NCBI GenBank assembly: GCA_002352205.1
Contig: DEHZ01000012.1
Location: forward strand, 62,001-126,000
Length of the DNA: 64,000 bases
From: Flavobacterium sp. UBA2787
GTDB lineage: Bacteria; Bacteroidota; Bacteroidia; Flavobacteriales; Flavobacteriaceae
Reading direction: 5' to 3'
Position numbers and translations under genes: made by a program. Positions 56,116-63,519 of the stretch are shown one piece after another. The notes under the pieces were generated by a model, which saw only the letters and a list, made by a program, of their open reading frames with translations, was not told the DNA's origin and searched no databases. Position 1 is the stretch's first letter; each line of letters starts with the position of its first letter.

Positions 56116-56942
56116 TTTTTTACAATTTCAATTTCTACTCTACGATTGGCTATTTTTTCTTCTTCATTTTTTTCAGGAATTGGATAAACTGGCTCATTAC
56201 TTCCAAAACCTTTATAAGCCAATCTTCGGAGTTGAATACCGTTATCTCTCAAATAATTAAAAATTATTAAAGCACGACGATACGATAATTTTGTATCATT
56301 TGGGTCAGGATTACAGCAAATATGTCCAAATATTTTAATTTCTAAATCCGAATTCAACTCCATAGCAAATAGTAATTGCTCCATCAAAGGTTGAGATTCA
56401 GGGATAATAATTTCTGAATTAAATTGAAAGTGAATATTATTAATCACAATTTTATCGCCAACATTCGCTTTTTCGAACTTATCTATTAGTGAAATTCTTT
56501 CCTTTTCAATTTTCTCAACAAGCGATTCTTCTTTGGGCTTTTCTTCTATCACTAGTTCGGTTTCTATGATTGGTTCATCCACTATTTTGTACAAAAAAGT
56601 TACTTTTCTATTTTCAGCCTGTACTTTAGATTGTTTAAAATCTTCTCCAAAAACTTCTTGAATTAAACTATTAGAAATTCTACTATTTTTTAATTTTAAT
56701 AAAGTTAAAACACTCTGAATTCTTTTTGAAGCCAGTTTTTTGTTTGATAAATTGGTGTCAACGGAATCGCAATAACCTTCTATTTGCAGAATTTCTATAT
56801 TTTTATTTGAAGAAATCCATTCATCAAAATTTTTTAAAGAAATAGCATTTGGTTCCTCTTTGGCGAAATCAAAATAAAGTGTTTTTGATTCTTGAGCCTG
56901 AAGAAATGAGAAACATAAACTAAAAAAAAGTACTATTCTCAA
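56112..56942 (-). CDS. OmpA-fold protein, second of a tandem triplet
   Basis: This 276-residue paralogue of the neighbouring genes has a signal peptide ending SFLQAQE. Its first half has IEGYCDSVDTN and its second IFGHICCNPDPNDTK, followed by SYRRALII. A linker rich in Glu and Lys (IEEKPKEESLVEKIEKERIS) joins the halves. The 4-base overlaps on both sides indicate one transcript and coupled translation with its neighbours. Confidence 0.85.
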   Translation of the reverse strand: MRIVLFFSLCFSFLQAQESKTLYFDFAKEEPNAISLKNFDEWISSNKNIEILQIEGYCDSVDTNLSNKKLASKRIQSVLTLLKLKNSRISNSLIQEVFGEDFKQSKVQAENRKVTFLYKIVDEPIIETELVIEEKPKEESLVEKIEKERISLIDKFEKANVGDKIVINNIHFQFNSEIIIPESQPLMEQLLFAMELNSDLEIKIFGHICCNPDPNDTKLSYRRALIIFNYLRDNGIQLRRLAYKGFGSNEPVYPIPEKNEEEKIANRRVEIEIVKK

Positions 56943-57826
56943 TTTTTAATAATTTCAATTTCTACTCTGCGATTGGCTGCTCTTTCTTCTTCATTTTTTT
57001 CCGGTAAAGGATAAATGGGTTTGCTGCTACCAAAACCTTGATAGGTAACTCTTGAATTTTCAATTCCATTCATTCGGAGAAATTGACTAATTGCTTTCGC
57101 TCGTTGGGTTGAAAGATTGGTTCTATCGGTTGGCATGCAACACAAATGACCTTGAATATCGATGGAAAGTTCAGGATTTTGTTGCATCACGATGAGTAAT
57201 TCATATAATTTTCCGCGACTTTCATTGACGATTGCAAATGTGTTTAATTGAAAATTAAGGTTTTCCAATTTCAACTTTTCGCCTGGTTTTGCAGCATCAA
57301 CTTGTTGCATGAATTCAACATTTAATTCAAAAGTAGATTCTGTTCCATTTGGATTTTGAATGACAATAGCTTCCGGAAATTGTTTTTTTGGTTTGGGTTT
57401 AGAAACAATTTCTTCTTTCTTAATTCCTAAAATTTCATCTTCTCTCGCTAAATCTTTTGCTTCAATATAGTAAACGGTAACTCTTCTGTTTTCTGCTTTA
57501 TTGTCGGATTGTTTGTGCAATTTACCGAAGCTTCGGGTTTTAAAATCATCTCTAATTTTGACTTTATCTTTTACAAATTGATAAATAAAATCGACTCTTT
57601 TTTGAGCTAATGTGTCATTAAAACCAATTGTTCCATCTTCATCGGTATATCCATTTATGGCTACTATTTTGACTTCTTCGTTTTTCGAAATCCATTCGTT
57701 TAATTTCTGAATTTCTGAATTTTTAAGTTCAAATTTATTGGTGTCAAAATAATACGATGACTGTTCCTGACCAGAAACAAATTGAAGTGAAACTAAAAAA
57801 AGAATCGAAAAAATTACCGATTTCAT
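56939..57826 (-). CDS. OmpA-fold protein, first of a tandem triplet
   Basis: This 295-residue protein is started at the ATG at 57826 (MKSVIFSILFLVSLQ). An in-frame extension to 57967 covers a palindrome and terminator and is rejected. The signal peptide ends FVSGQE. The first half has AINGYTDEDGTIGF, the true GYTD motif. The second has IQGHLCCMPTDRTNLSTQRA, where GHLCC replaces GHTD. It is first in a three-gene operon of paralogues. It probably anchors the outer membrane or a surface complex to peptidoglycan through the first half. Confidence 0.85.
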   Translation of the reverse strand: MKSVIFSILFLVSLQFVSGQEQSSYYFDTNKFELKNSEIQKLNEWISKNEEVKIVAINGYTDEDGTIGFNDTLAQKRVDFIYQFVKDKVKIRDDFKTRSFGKLHKQSDNKAENRRVTVYYIEAKDLAREDEILGIKKEEIVSKPKPKKQFPEAIVIQNPNGTESTFELNVEFMQQVDAAKPGEKLKLENLNFQLNTFAIVNESRGKLYELLIVMQQNPELSIDIQGHLCCMPTDRTNLSTQRAKAISQFLRMNGIENSRVTYQGFGSSKPIYPLPEKNEEERAANRRVEIEIIKN

Positions 57827-57879
57827 GTTGACTATTTTTACAATAACGAAAATACAACTAATTAATTTCATAGTTGGTA

Positions 57880-57915
57880 TAAAAAAACAAAGTGGGACAA
57901 CTTTCGTTATCCCAC
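57880..57915 (-). terminator. terminator-like hairpin on the minus strand
   Basis: GTGGGATAAC and GTTGTCCCAC form a stem with one mismatch around GAAA. On the minus strand the stem is followed by TTTGTTTTTTT. It precedes the OmpA-like operon, so it may end an upstream minus-strand transcript or regulate the operon by attenuation. Confidence 0.55.
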
Positions 57916-57956
57916 CCGTTTTAGTGTTAATTTGTTGGAAATTTAGTTTTGTTGTG

Positions 57957-57979
57957 ATCAAAATCAAAAAGATTTTGAT
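57957..57979. promoter_or_regulatory. perfect 9-bp inverted repeat
   Basis: ATCAAAATC at 57957-57965 and GATTTTGAT at 57971-57979 are perfect mirror arms around AAAAA. This is a plausible operator for a regulator of the flanking genes. No regulator gene is in the window. Confidence 0.5.
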
Positions 57980-57983
57980 GTAG

Positions 57984-58080
57984 TATTTTTGAACACAGAA
58001 AACTCACTGTTAAAATACCACTATACTTCCCACGGTTATATTGTTAGATTTTTTTAAATGCTGGGGCATTTGCTATTTTT
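57984..58080 (+). ncRNA. possible small RNA between the OmpA and secreted protein genes
   Basis: TATTTTTG at 57984-57991 matches the -7 box. About 65 bases later the perfect hairpin AAATGC-TGGG-GCATTT at 58056-58071 is followed by GCTATTTTT, terminator-like. A transcript of roughly 80 nt starting near 57998 would include the GC-richer CCACTATACTTCCCACGG segment. No -33 TTG is present, and this is only a hypothesis. Confidence 0.25.
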
Positions 58081-58195
58081 AAAACTAGTGTTTGTTTACA
58101 ATAGCGATACGAAAATATAAAATTATTTTAATATTGTAACATTTTTAAAAAAATAAAGTATTATTTTTTTTTAAAAATAGAGTTTAATTATTTCA

Positions 58196-58203
58196 TAAAT
58201 TTG
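58196..58203 (+). promoter_or_regulatory. -7 box before the small T9SS protein gene
   Basis: TAAATTTG matches TAnnTTTG and ends 15 bases before the ATG at 58219. It overlaps the TTG alternative start at 58201, which favours the ATG start. Confidence 0.4.
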
Positions 58204-58218
58204 AAAAAATTAACATTT

Positions 58219-58677
58219 ATGAAATACTTTTTACTAGCTCTACTCTTTTTCTCACTGAGTTCAATTTCTAATGCACAGAGTGTTATTCAATCCATTAATT
58301 CAGGTTCAATCATTTCCTCTAATTCTATGGTTACTGTAGGTGAAATTTTTGTTGTACCGGAAAATCAAAATCAAACCAGTTCTGGAATAATTGGGATTTT
58401 AACAATTATTAATGAAGAAAATCTGTCTGTTTCTGAATTTGACGTAAGCGAAAATATTGTTGTTTTTCCAAATCCAACTACTACCGCAATTAATTTCAGA
58501 ACAAAAACTAATCTTGTAAACGAAAAGGTCTTTATTTTTTCTAATTCAGGGCAACTTGTGAAGGAGATTGAAATTAATTCATCAAATTCAATTGACTTAA
58601 CTGATCTTTCTACAGGAATTTATTTCATTCAATTTGAAAATAAAAAATACAATGCTTTTAAAATTATCAAACAATAA
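58219..58677 (+). CDS. small T9SS type A secreted protein
   Basis: This 152-residue protein starts at ATG 58219 (MKYFLLALLFFSLSSIS). A TTG start at 58201 lies on the promoter. The signal peptide ends SNAQS. The mature part is only about 60 residues before the type A sorting domain (IVVFPNPTTTAINF to FKIIKQ). Its short mature region suggests a carrier or structural surface protein. It is followed by the 58693 gene with a 15-base gap. Confidence 0.8.
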   Translation: MKYFLLALLFFSLSSISNAQSVIQSINSGSIISSNSMVTVGEIFVVPENQNQTSSGIIGILTIINEENLSVSEFDVSENIVVFPNPTTTAINFRTKTNLVNEKVFIFSNSGQLVKEIEINSSNSIDLTDLSTGIYFIQFENKKYNAFKIIKQ

Positions 58678-58692
58678 CTTATATCTTCACTT

Positions 58693-59751
58693 ATGAAAAA
58701 ATTAATTACTCTACTTGTTTTATTTGCTACATCACTTGCTATTGCACAAGTGCCACAAGGAATTTCTTATCAAGCCATTGCTTTAAACGCATCGGGGAAT
58801 CCTGTTGTTAACTCTAGCGTTGGAATCCGTTTAACTATACTAGACAATGCCTCAAACGGAACAGCCATTTATACTGAAACACAAACTAAAACAACTAATG
58901 CTCAAGGATTATTTAACTTAATTATTGGTCAAGGAACAGTTGTTTCCGGAACTTTTAATACTATAAACTGGGGGACAAATTCAAAGTTTTTGAAAGTAGA
59001 AATGGATGCTACCGGAGGAACAAACTTTGTAACTGTTGGAACAACTCAGTTACTTTCTGTTCCTTATGCTATGCATGCAGCAACTGTTTCCAGTATTGCA
59101 GGTAACTCAAATATAAATGATGAAATAATTGAAAATAAAACGTCAAACTATGCCTTTATGGATTACTATGACAATAAAGCTTATGCATTTAATACAACCA
59201 CTGATATGTGGAGTTTTCAATCATTTAATACAAATGCTACTCCAGAATTGGTAACTTCTAATGGTAACTTTGGCTTTATTGACAATTATGATAATAAAGC
59301 TTATACCTATAATGGAAAAACTGGTGTTTGGTCTTCGCAAACTTTTAATACTAATGCTTCTCCAGTCTTTATGATTTCAAACGGTAGTTTTGCTTTTATG
59401 GATTATTATGACAACAAGGCGTATGCTTATAATTCAAGTACTGGTAGTTGGAGTGTTCAATCATTTAATACCAATGCTACTCCCGATTTTGTTGCTTCAA
59501 ATGGCAATTTTGGTTTTATAGATAATTACGACAATAATGCTTATGTATATAATAGTAAAACCGGCGTATGGTCTGTACAGCCATTTAACACAAATGCATC
59601 ACCTGATTTAGTTGCTTCCAATCGTAACTTTAGTTTTATTGATTATTATGATAATAAAGTTTATGTCTGCAATGGAAGAACAGGAGTTTGGTCATCACAA
59701 CTTTTCAATACAAATGCTACTCCAACGGTTGTAATTTCTGAAACCAATTAA
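58693..59751 (+). CDS. secreted protein with five 40-residue repeats
   Basis: This 352-residue protein has a signal peptide (ending AIAQ) and an N-terminal domain of about 120 residues containing GISYQAIALNASGNP, which resembles the start of tail-fibre or adhesin-like Bacteroidota proteins. Residues about 155-352 form five repeats of 40 residues with FxDxYDNKAYxY and FNTNATP. Alternating repeats share FMDYYDN or FIDNYDN, giving an 80-residue super-unit. This suggests a beta-propeller or Kelch-like fold. No sorting domain is present. It is probably co-transcribed with the 58219 gene. Confidence 0.8.
   Translation: MKKLITLLVLFATSLAIAQVPQGISYQAIALNASGNPVVNSSVGIRLTILDNASNGTAIYTETQTKTTNAQGLFNLIIGQGTVVSGTFNTINWGTNSKFLKVEMDATGGTNFVTVGTTQLLSVPYAMHAATVSSIAGNSNINDEIIENKTSNYAFMDYYDNKAYAFNTTTDMWSFQSFNTNATPELVTSNGNFGFIDNYDNKAYTYNGKTGVWSSQTFNTNASPVFMISNGSFAFMDYYDNKAYAYNSSTGSWSVQSFNTNATPDFVASNGNFGFIDNYDNNAYVYNSKTGVWSVQPFNTNASPDLVASNRNFSFIDYYDNKVYVCNGRTGVWSSQLFNTNATPTVVISETN
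59154..59748 (+). repeat. 120-bp tandem repeats in the 58693 gene
   Basis: Five units of 120 bases encode the 40-residue repeats, the last slightly short. Units 1 and 3, and 2 and 4, are most alike. Confidence 0.85.
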
Positions 59752-59756
59752 AATTT

Positions 59757-59788
59757 TAAAATCCCGCTAAAAGCGGGATTTTTTTTTA
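59757..59788. terminator. terminator between the repeat protein and glnA
   Basis: AATCCCGCT and AGCGGGATT form a perfect stem around AAA, followed by a T run. It serves the plus-strand repeat protein; the glnA end on the minus strand is 7 bases beyond. Confidence 0.9.
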
Positions 59789-59794
59789 AAAGTT

Positions 59795-61984
59795 TTATCT
59801 CGTAAACAATAACTCTCTATATTTTGTCAACGTCCAGATTTCATCGTCAACCAAAAGCTCTAGTTTGTCGCAGTGTTCTCTGATGATTTCAAAGTAAGGC
59901 TTTACTTTATCACAATACGTTTCGGCCATTTTTTGTGCATCTGTTAAAACATTTGCTTTTTTACGAGCTTCAACCATCGCTTCAACATTTGAATTAATTC
60001 CTTCGATGTGAGCAGAAATTTCTTTGATTAATGAAATTTGTTCTTTTGCAATTTTTTCAAAATCTTTTCCGAAGATTTCTTTTAAACCACGAACATTTTC
60101 AATCAATGTATTTTGGTAACGAATTGCCGTTGGAATCACGTGATTTCTGGCAATATCGCCTAAAACTCTTCCTTCGATTTGAATTTTTTTGGTGTACTCT
60201 TCCAATTCAATTTCGTAACGAGCTTCCACTTCAACGTGGTTCATTACATTCAAATCTTTAAATAAATCCAATGCCTTTTTAGAAACTTTTGCTTTCAAAG
60301 CTGCCGGAGTTGTTTTGTGATTACTCAAACCACGTTTTTTAGCTTCTTTTTCCCATTCATCGCTGTAACCATCACCTTCAAAAAGAATATTTTTTGTTGT
60401 TTTGATGTATTCTCTCAACACGTTGAAAATTGCTTCGTCTTTCTTTAAATCCTTTTTCTCGATTAAAGCGTCCACTTCTTTTTTGAATTCTTTTAATTGT
60501 TTTGCAACGATAGAATTCAGCGTTGTCATTGCATTGGCACAATTTGCAGAAGAACCAACGGCTCTAAATTCAAATTTATTTCCGGTGAAAGCAAATGGAG
60601 AGGTTCTGTTTCTATCCGTGTTGTCTAACATTACATCCGGAATTTTACCTACTACATTTAGTTTCAAATCTGTTTTTTCTTCCGGAGTAAGTTTTCCTTT
60701 GGAAACACCTTCTAAGTTAGCTAAAACTTTGGTTAATTGCTCACCAATGAAAACCGAAATAATTGCCGGCGGAGCTTCGTTTGCACCCAATCTATGATCG
60801 TTACTGGCGGTTGCAATGGCTGCTCTCAACAATTCCTCATATTCATTTACTGCTTTGATGGTGTTAATGAAAAATGATAAAAATTGCAAGTTGCTCATTG
60901 GTGTTTTTCCAGGTGAAAGTAAGTTCACGCCGGTATCTGTAGCCAATGACCAGTTATTGTGTTTTCCTGAACCGTTTACACCTTTGAATGGTTTTTCGTG
61001 GAAAAGTACTTTAAAATCATGACGTTCACCTACTTTTGACATCACATCCATTAACAATGAATTGTGGTCAACCGCTAAATTAGTTTCTTCAAAAATTGGA
61101 GCTAATTCAAATTGGTTTGGAGCTACTTCGTTGTGACGTGTTTTTACCGGAATTCCCAATAACATACACTCTTCTTCCAATTCTCTCATGTAAGCCAATG
61201 CTCTTGATGGAATTGATCCGAAATAATGATCGTCTAATTGTTGTCCTTTAGCAGATGTATGTCCAAGCAACGTTCTTCCTGTTAACATTAAGTCAGGACG
61301 TGAGTTTGCTAATGATGAATCTACTAAGAAATATTCTTGTTCCCAACCTAACGTTGCAGTTACTTTTTTAACGTTTTTATCGAAATATTTACACACTTCA
61401 GTTGCTGCTTCGTCAACTGAATTCAAAGCTCTTAATAAAGGTGTTTTATAATCTAATGCTTCACCGGTATAAGAAATGAATACGGTTGGGATACACAAAG
61501 TCGTTCCGAAGATGAATGCAGGAGATGTTGGATCCCAAGCAGTATATCCACGTGCTTCGAATGTATTTCTGATTCCACCATTTGGGAAAGAGGATGCATC
61601 CGGTTCTTGTTGAACTAATTGTCCGCCACCAAATTTTTCTACCGGATCTGAACCGTCATACGAAGTTTCGAAGAAAGCATCATGCTTTTCTGCAGTTGAA
61701 CCCGTAAGTGGTTGAAACCAGTGTGTATAATGTGTTACGCCTTTTGCCAAAGCCCATTCTTTCATTCCAAGAGCGATGTAGTCGGCTAATTTTCTGTCAA
61801 TTTTTGTTCCGTGTTGAACGGCATCTTTTACACCTTTGTAGGCATCGGCAGTTAGGTACTGTCGCATTGCTTTGTCGTTGAATACATTGGATCCGAAAAG
61901 TTCAGATTTTCTGCCTGACTCTTCAAATTTTACAGGTTTTCTGCTTGATGCATCTTTTAATGCTTGAAAACGTAACGTTGACAT
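59795..61984 (-). CDS. glnA: glutamine synthetase type III
   Basis: This 729-residue ATP-dependent enzyme makes glutamine from glutamate and ammonium. The length and the sequence elements KFEESGRKSELFGSNVF, GWEQEYFLVD, RHNEVAPNQFELAPIFEE and GSGKHNNWSL are typical of GSIII (GlnN-like), common in Bacteroidota. The catalytic core around GSGKHNNWSLATDTGVN fits. A strong promoter box (TATATTTG) lies upstream, so the gene is monocistronic. It can be a nitrogen-regulated enzyme. Confidence 0.96.
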   Translation of the reverse strand: MSTLRFQALKDASSRKPVKFEESGRKSELFGSNVFNDKAMRQYLTADAYKGVKDAVQHGTKIDRKLADYIALGMKEWALAKGVTHYTHWFQPLTGSTAEKHDAFFETSYDGSDPVEKFGGGQLVQQEPDASSFPNGGIRNTFEARGYTAWDPTSPAFIFGTTLCIPTVFISYTGEALDYKTPLLRALNSVDEAATEVCKYFDKNVKKVTATLGWEQEYFLVDSSLANSRPDLMLTGRTLLGHTSAKGQQLDDHYFGSIPSRALAYMRELEEECMLLGIPVKTRHNEVAPNQFELAPIFEETNLAVDHNSLLMDVMSKVGERHDFKVLFHEKPFKGVNGSGKHNNWSLATDTGVNLLSPGKTPMSNLQFLSFFINTIKAVNEYEELLRAAIATASNDHRLGANEAPPAIISVFIGEQLTKVLANLEGVSKGKLTPEEKTDLKLNVVGKIPDVMLDNTDRNRTSPFAFTGNKFEFRAVGSSANCANAMTTLNSIVAKQLKEFKKEVDALIEKKDLKKDEAIFNVLREYIKTTKNILFEGDGYSDEWEKEAKKRGLSNHKTTPAALKAKVSKKALDLFKDLNVMNHVEVEARYEIELEEYTKKIQIEGRVLGDIARNHVIPTAIRYQNTLIENVRGLKEIFGKDFEKIAKEQISLIKEISAHIEGINSNVEAMVEARKKANVLTDAQKMAETYCDKVKPYFEIIREHCDKLELLVDDEIWTLTKYRELLFTR

Positions 61985-62024
61985 AAAATTAATTTTTAAG
62001 GTTTAACTATCTTATTTTATGGTG

Positions 62025-62032
62025 CAAATATA
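62025..62032 (-). promoter_or_regulatory. -7 box of the glnA promoter
   Basis: TATATTTG on the minus strand matches TAnnTTTG, 41 bases before the start codon, followed by GCACC as at other start regions here. Confidence 0.5.
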
Positions 62033-62160
62033 TCTAAAAAATATTTTAAAACAACTATACCCCTATTTTTTTAGGGGTAAAATCTATAAAAAGCAAAAAT
62101 TATCGATTATAGTGGTGGTTTTTTTGAGGAAATGGTAGTTTGAGGAGATTTTGTTTGAAA

Positions 62161-62232
62161 GTTTCAGGTTTCAAGTTTCAGGTTTCAGGTTTCAGGTTTC
62201 AGGTTTCAAGTTTCAGGTTTCAGGTTTCAGGT
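62161..62232 (+). repeat. ten-unit heptamer array (GTTTCAG/GTTTCAA)
   Basis: About ten units GTTTCAG or GTTTCAA run without interruption. It is the longest such array in the window. The inverse motif CTGAAAC occurs at 62308-62331, so the segment between could form a stem-loop. Confidence 0.9.
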
Positions 62233-62304
62233 TAAAAAATGTCATATATTTTTTAACCTTTTCATTATTGTTTTAAATTATGAAATGAGAAGAATAACAG
62301 GTAA

Positions 62305-62331
62305 TAACCTGAAACTTAAAACCTGAAACTA
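62305..62331 (+). repeat. short inverse heptamer array (CCTGAAAC)
   Basis: AACCTGAAACTTAAAACCTG followed by AAACT is the reverse complement of the array at 62161. The two arrays lie about 75 bases apart. Confidence 0.8.
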
Positions 62332-62342
62332 TTTTAAACCAC

Positions 62343-62494
62343 TGCTCCCCTAGCCTCGATTGTAATGGAAAGCCTTGTGCAGGATTGTTGTATTTTTTCT
62401 TGGCGAAAAAAAGCGACCAACGGAAGCTCTTTTTTGGCCTTAGAAAAAAACAACAAGACAAACAAGCTTGGAATGGAAAGCGGGATTAGCTTCT
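62343..62494 (+). repeat. structured intergenic element, copy 4
   Basis: It begins TGCTCCCCTAGCCTCGATTG and ends GCGGGATTAGCTTCT, six bases before the stop codon of the antiporter gene. The stem TTGTTGTATTTTTTCT (62385-62400) pairs with AGAAAAAAACAACAA (62442-62456). The inner GGCGAAAAAAAGC pairs with GCTCTTTTTTGGCC. The loop GCGACCAACGGAAGCT matches copy 2. Confidence 0.8.
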
Positions 62495-62499
62495 GAAAA

Positions 62500-63432
62500 T
62501 TAAGCAAATGTTAGATATACAAACAAAATATAACTTGCCAATAATATCACTCCGGCTTTTCGGTCAAGGAAACCTTTTTGTGGCATATAAACCAGTGGTA
62601 ATAATATGAGAGAAAAGCCTAGCATCCAATAAATATCGAATGTTAGCAAGCGATTATCGACTAATTTTATGGGGTGGATGATAGCGGTGAGACCAAGTAC
62701 GGACAAAATATTAAAGATATTTGAACCCAACACGTTACCGATGGAAATAGAACTTTCTTTTTTGATGGCTGCGATAAGCGATGCCGCAAGTTCCGGAATA
62801 CTTGTTCCGATAGCTACTACGGTTACGGCAATTACTCTATCTGAAACTCCAAAAGCCTGAGCGACATTGACAGCTCCTTTAATTAAAAACTCCGATCCTC
62901 CGTAAAGAGCTGCTCCTCCAACAACAAGAAATCCAATTATTTTATACATTTCCATGGTTTCTTCTAGTGGAATCTCTATTTCTTCTTTATTTTTTTGTGA
63001 TTTTACGAGGTAAACAACAAAAGCTATGATTAAGAAAAACAATACAAATCCTTCTATTCTACTTATTTCTCCATCGTATAAAAGTATTCCAAACAGTATA
63101 AAAGAAGCCACAATCATAGCTGGCCAATCTGTTTTGAAGAAGGATTCATCTACTTTCATTTTACTAATAATCATGACTAATCCGAGAATCAGACCGATAT
63201 TAGCAATATTAGAACCAACAACATTCCCTAAAGCAATATCCGGAAAACCCGCCATTGCTGATTTGACACTCACAATCAATTCAGGTGCAGAAGTGGCAAA
63301 TGAAACTACGGTCATTCCGATTACGATTTTGGAAATATTGAGTCGAAGCGACATTCCGACTGCTGCTTTGAGCAACCAATCGCCACCAAAAACTAAAAGA
63401 ACTAAACCTAAAATGATAAATAGAAAATCCAT
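62500..63432 (-). CDS. calcium/sodium antiporter
   Basis: This 310-residue CaCA-family exchanger has ten or eleven transmembrane segments in two inverted repeats. The alpha-repeat motif GNVVGSNIANIGLILG (first half) and GNVLGSNIFNILSVLGL (second half) carry the ion-binding acidic or Asn residues. It resembles YrbG-like proteins. Its stop codon lies six bases past structured element copy 4 (on the minus strand). Confidence 0.93.
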   Translation of the reverse strand: MDFLFIILGLVLLVFGGDWLLKAAVGMSLRLNISKIVIGMTVVSFATSAPELIVSVKSAMAGFPDIALGNVVGSNIANIGLILGLVMIISKMKVDESFFKTDWPAMIVASFILFGILLYDGEISRIEGFVLFFLIIAFVVYLVKSQKNKEEIEIPLEETMEMYKIIGFLVVGGAALYGGSEFLIKGAVNVAQAFGVSDRVIAVTVVAIGTSIPELAASLIAAIKKESSISIGNVLGSNIFNILSVLGLTAIIHPIKLVDNRLLTFDIYWMLGFSLILLPLVYMPQKGFLDRKAGVILLASYILFVYLTFA

Positions 63433-63475
63433 AACTGCTTTTAAAAGAACTGCGAAAATAGGAAATTAAATGCAC

Positions 63476-63506
63476 AAAAAAAGGCCTTCGGAAAGACCTT
63501 TTTAGA
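63476..63506 (-). terminator. terminator of the collagen-like lipoprotein gene
   Basis: On the minus strand, AAAGGTCTT and AAGGCCTTT form a stem with one G-T pair and loop TCCG, followed by a T run. It lies 14 bases after the stop codon at 63520. Confidence 0.85.
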
Positions 63507-63519
63507 ATTTATTTAGAAT

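Larger units (their letters stand above)
57827..58218. other. divergent regulatory region with palindromes and a possible small RNA
   Basis: About 390 bases without a long gene separate the OmpA-like operon (minus) from the small secreted protein gene (plus). It holds a minus-strand terminator-like hairpin at 57892-57915, a perfect 9-bp palindrome pair at 57957-57979, a -7 box at 57984, a hairpin at 58056-58071 and a -7 box at 58196. Confidence 0.6.
61985..62499. other. 515-base gap with glnA promoter, heptamer arrays and structured element
   Basis: The region holds the glnA promoter (62025), a heptamer array at 62161-62232, an inverse array at 62300-62331 and structured element copy 4 at 62343-62494. 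No gene of normal composition was found. Confidence 0.7.

Noticed and set aside
57827-57967. N-terminal extension of the first OmpA-like protein
   Set aside because: It would begin with TTG inside a palindrome and read through a terminator-like hairpin; the ATG at 57826 starts a clear signal peptide.
62161-62331. Heptamer array considered as a CRISPR array
   Set aside because: The units are 7 bases with no spacers, and no cas genes are present.
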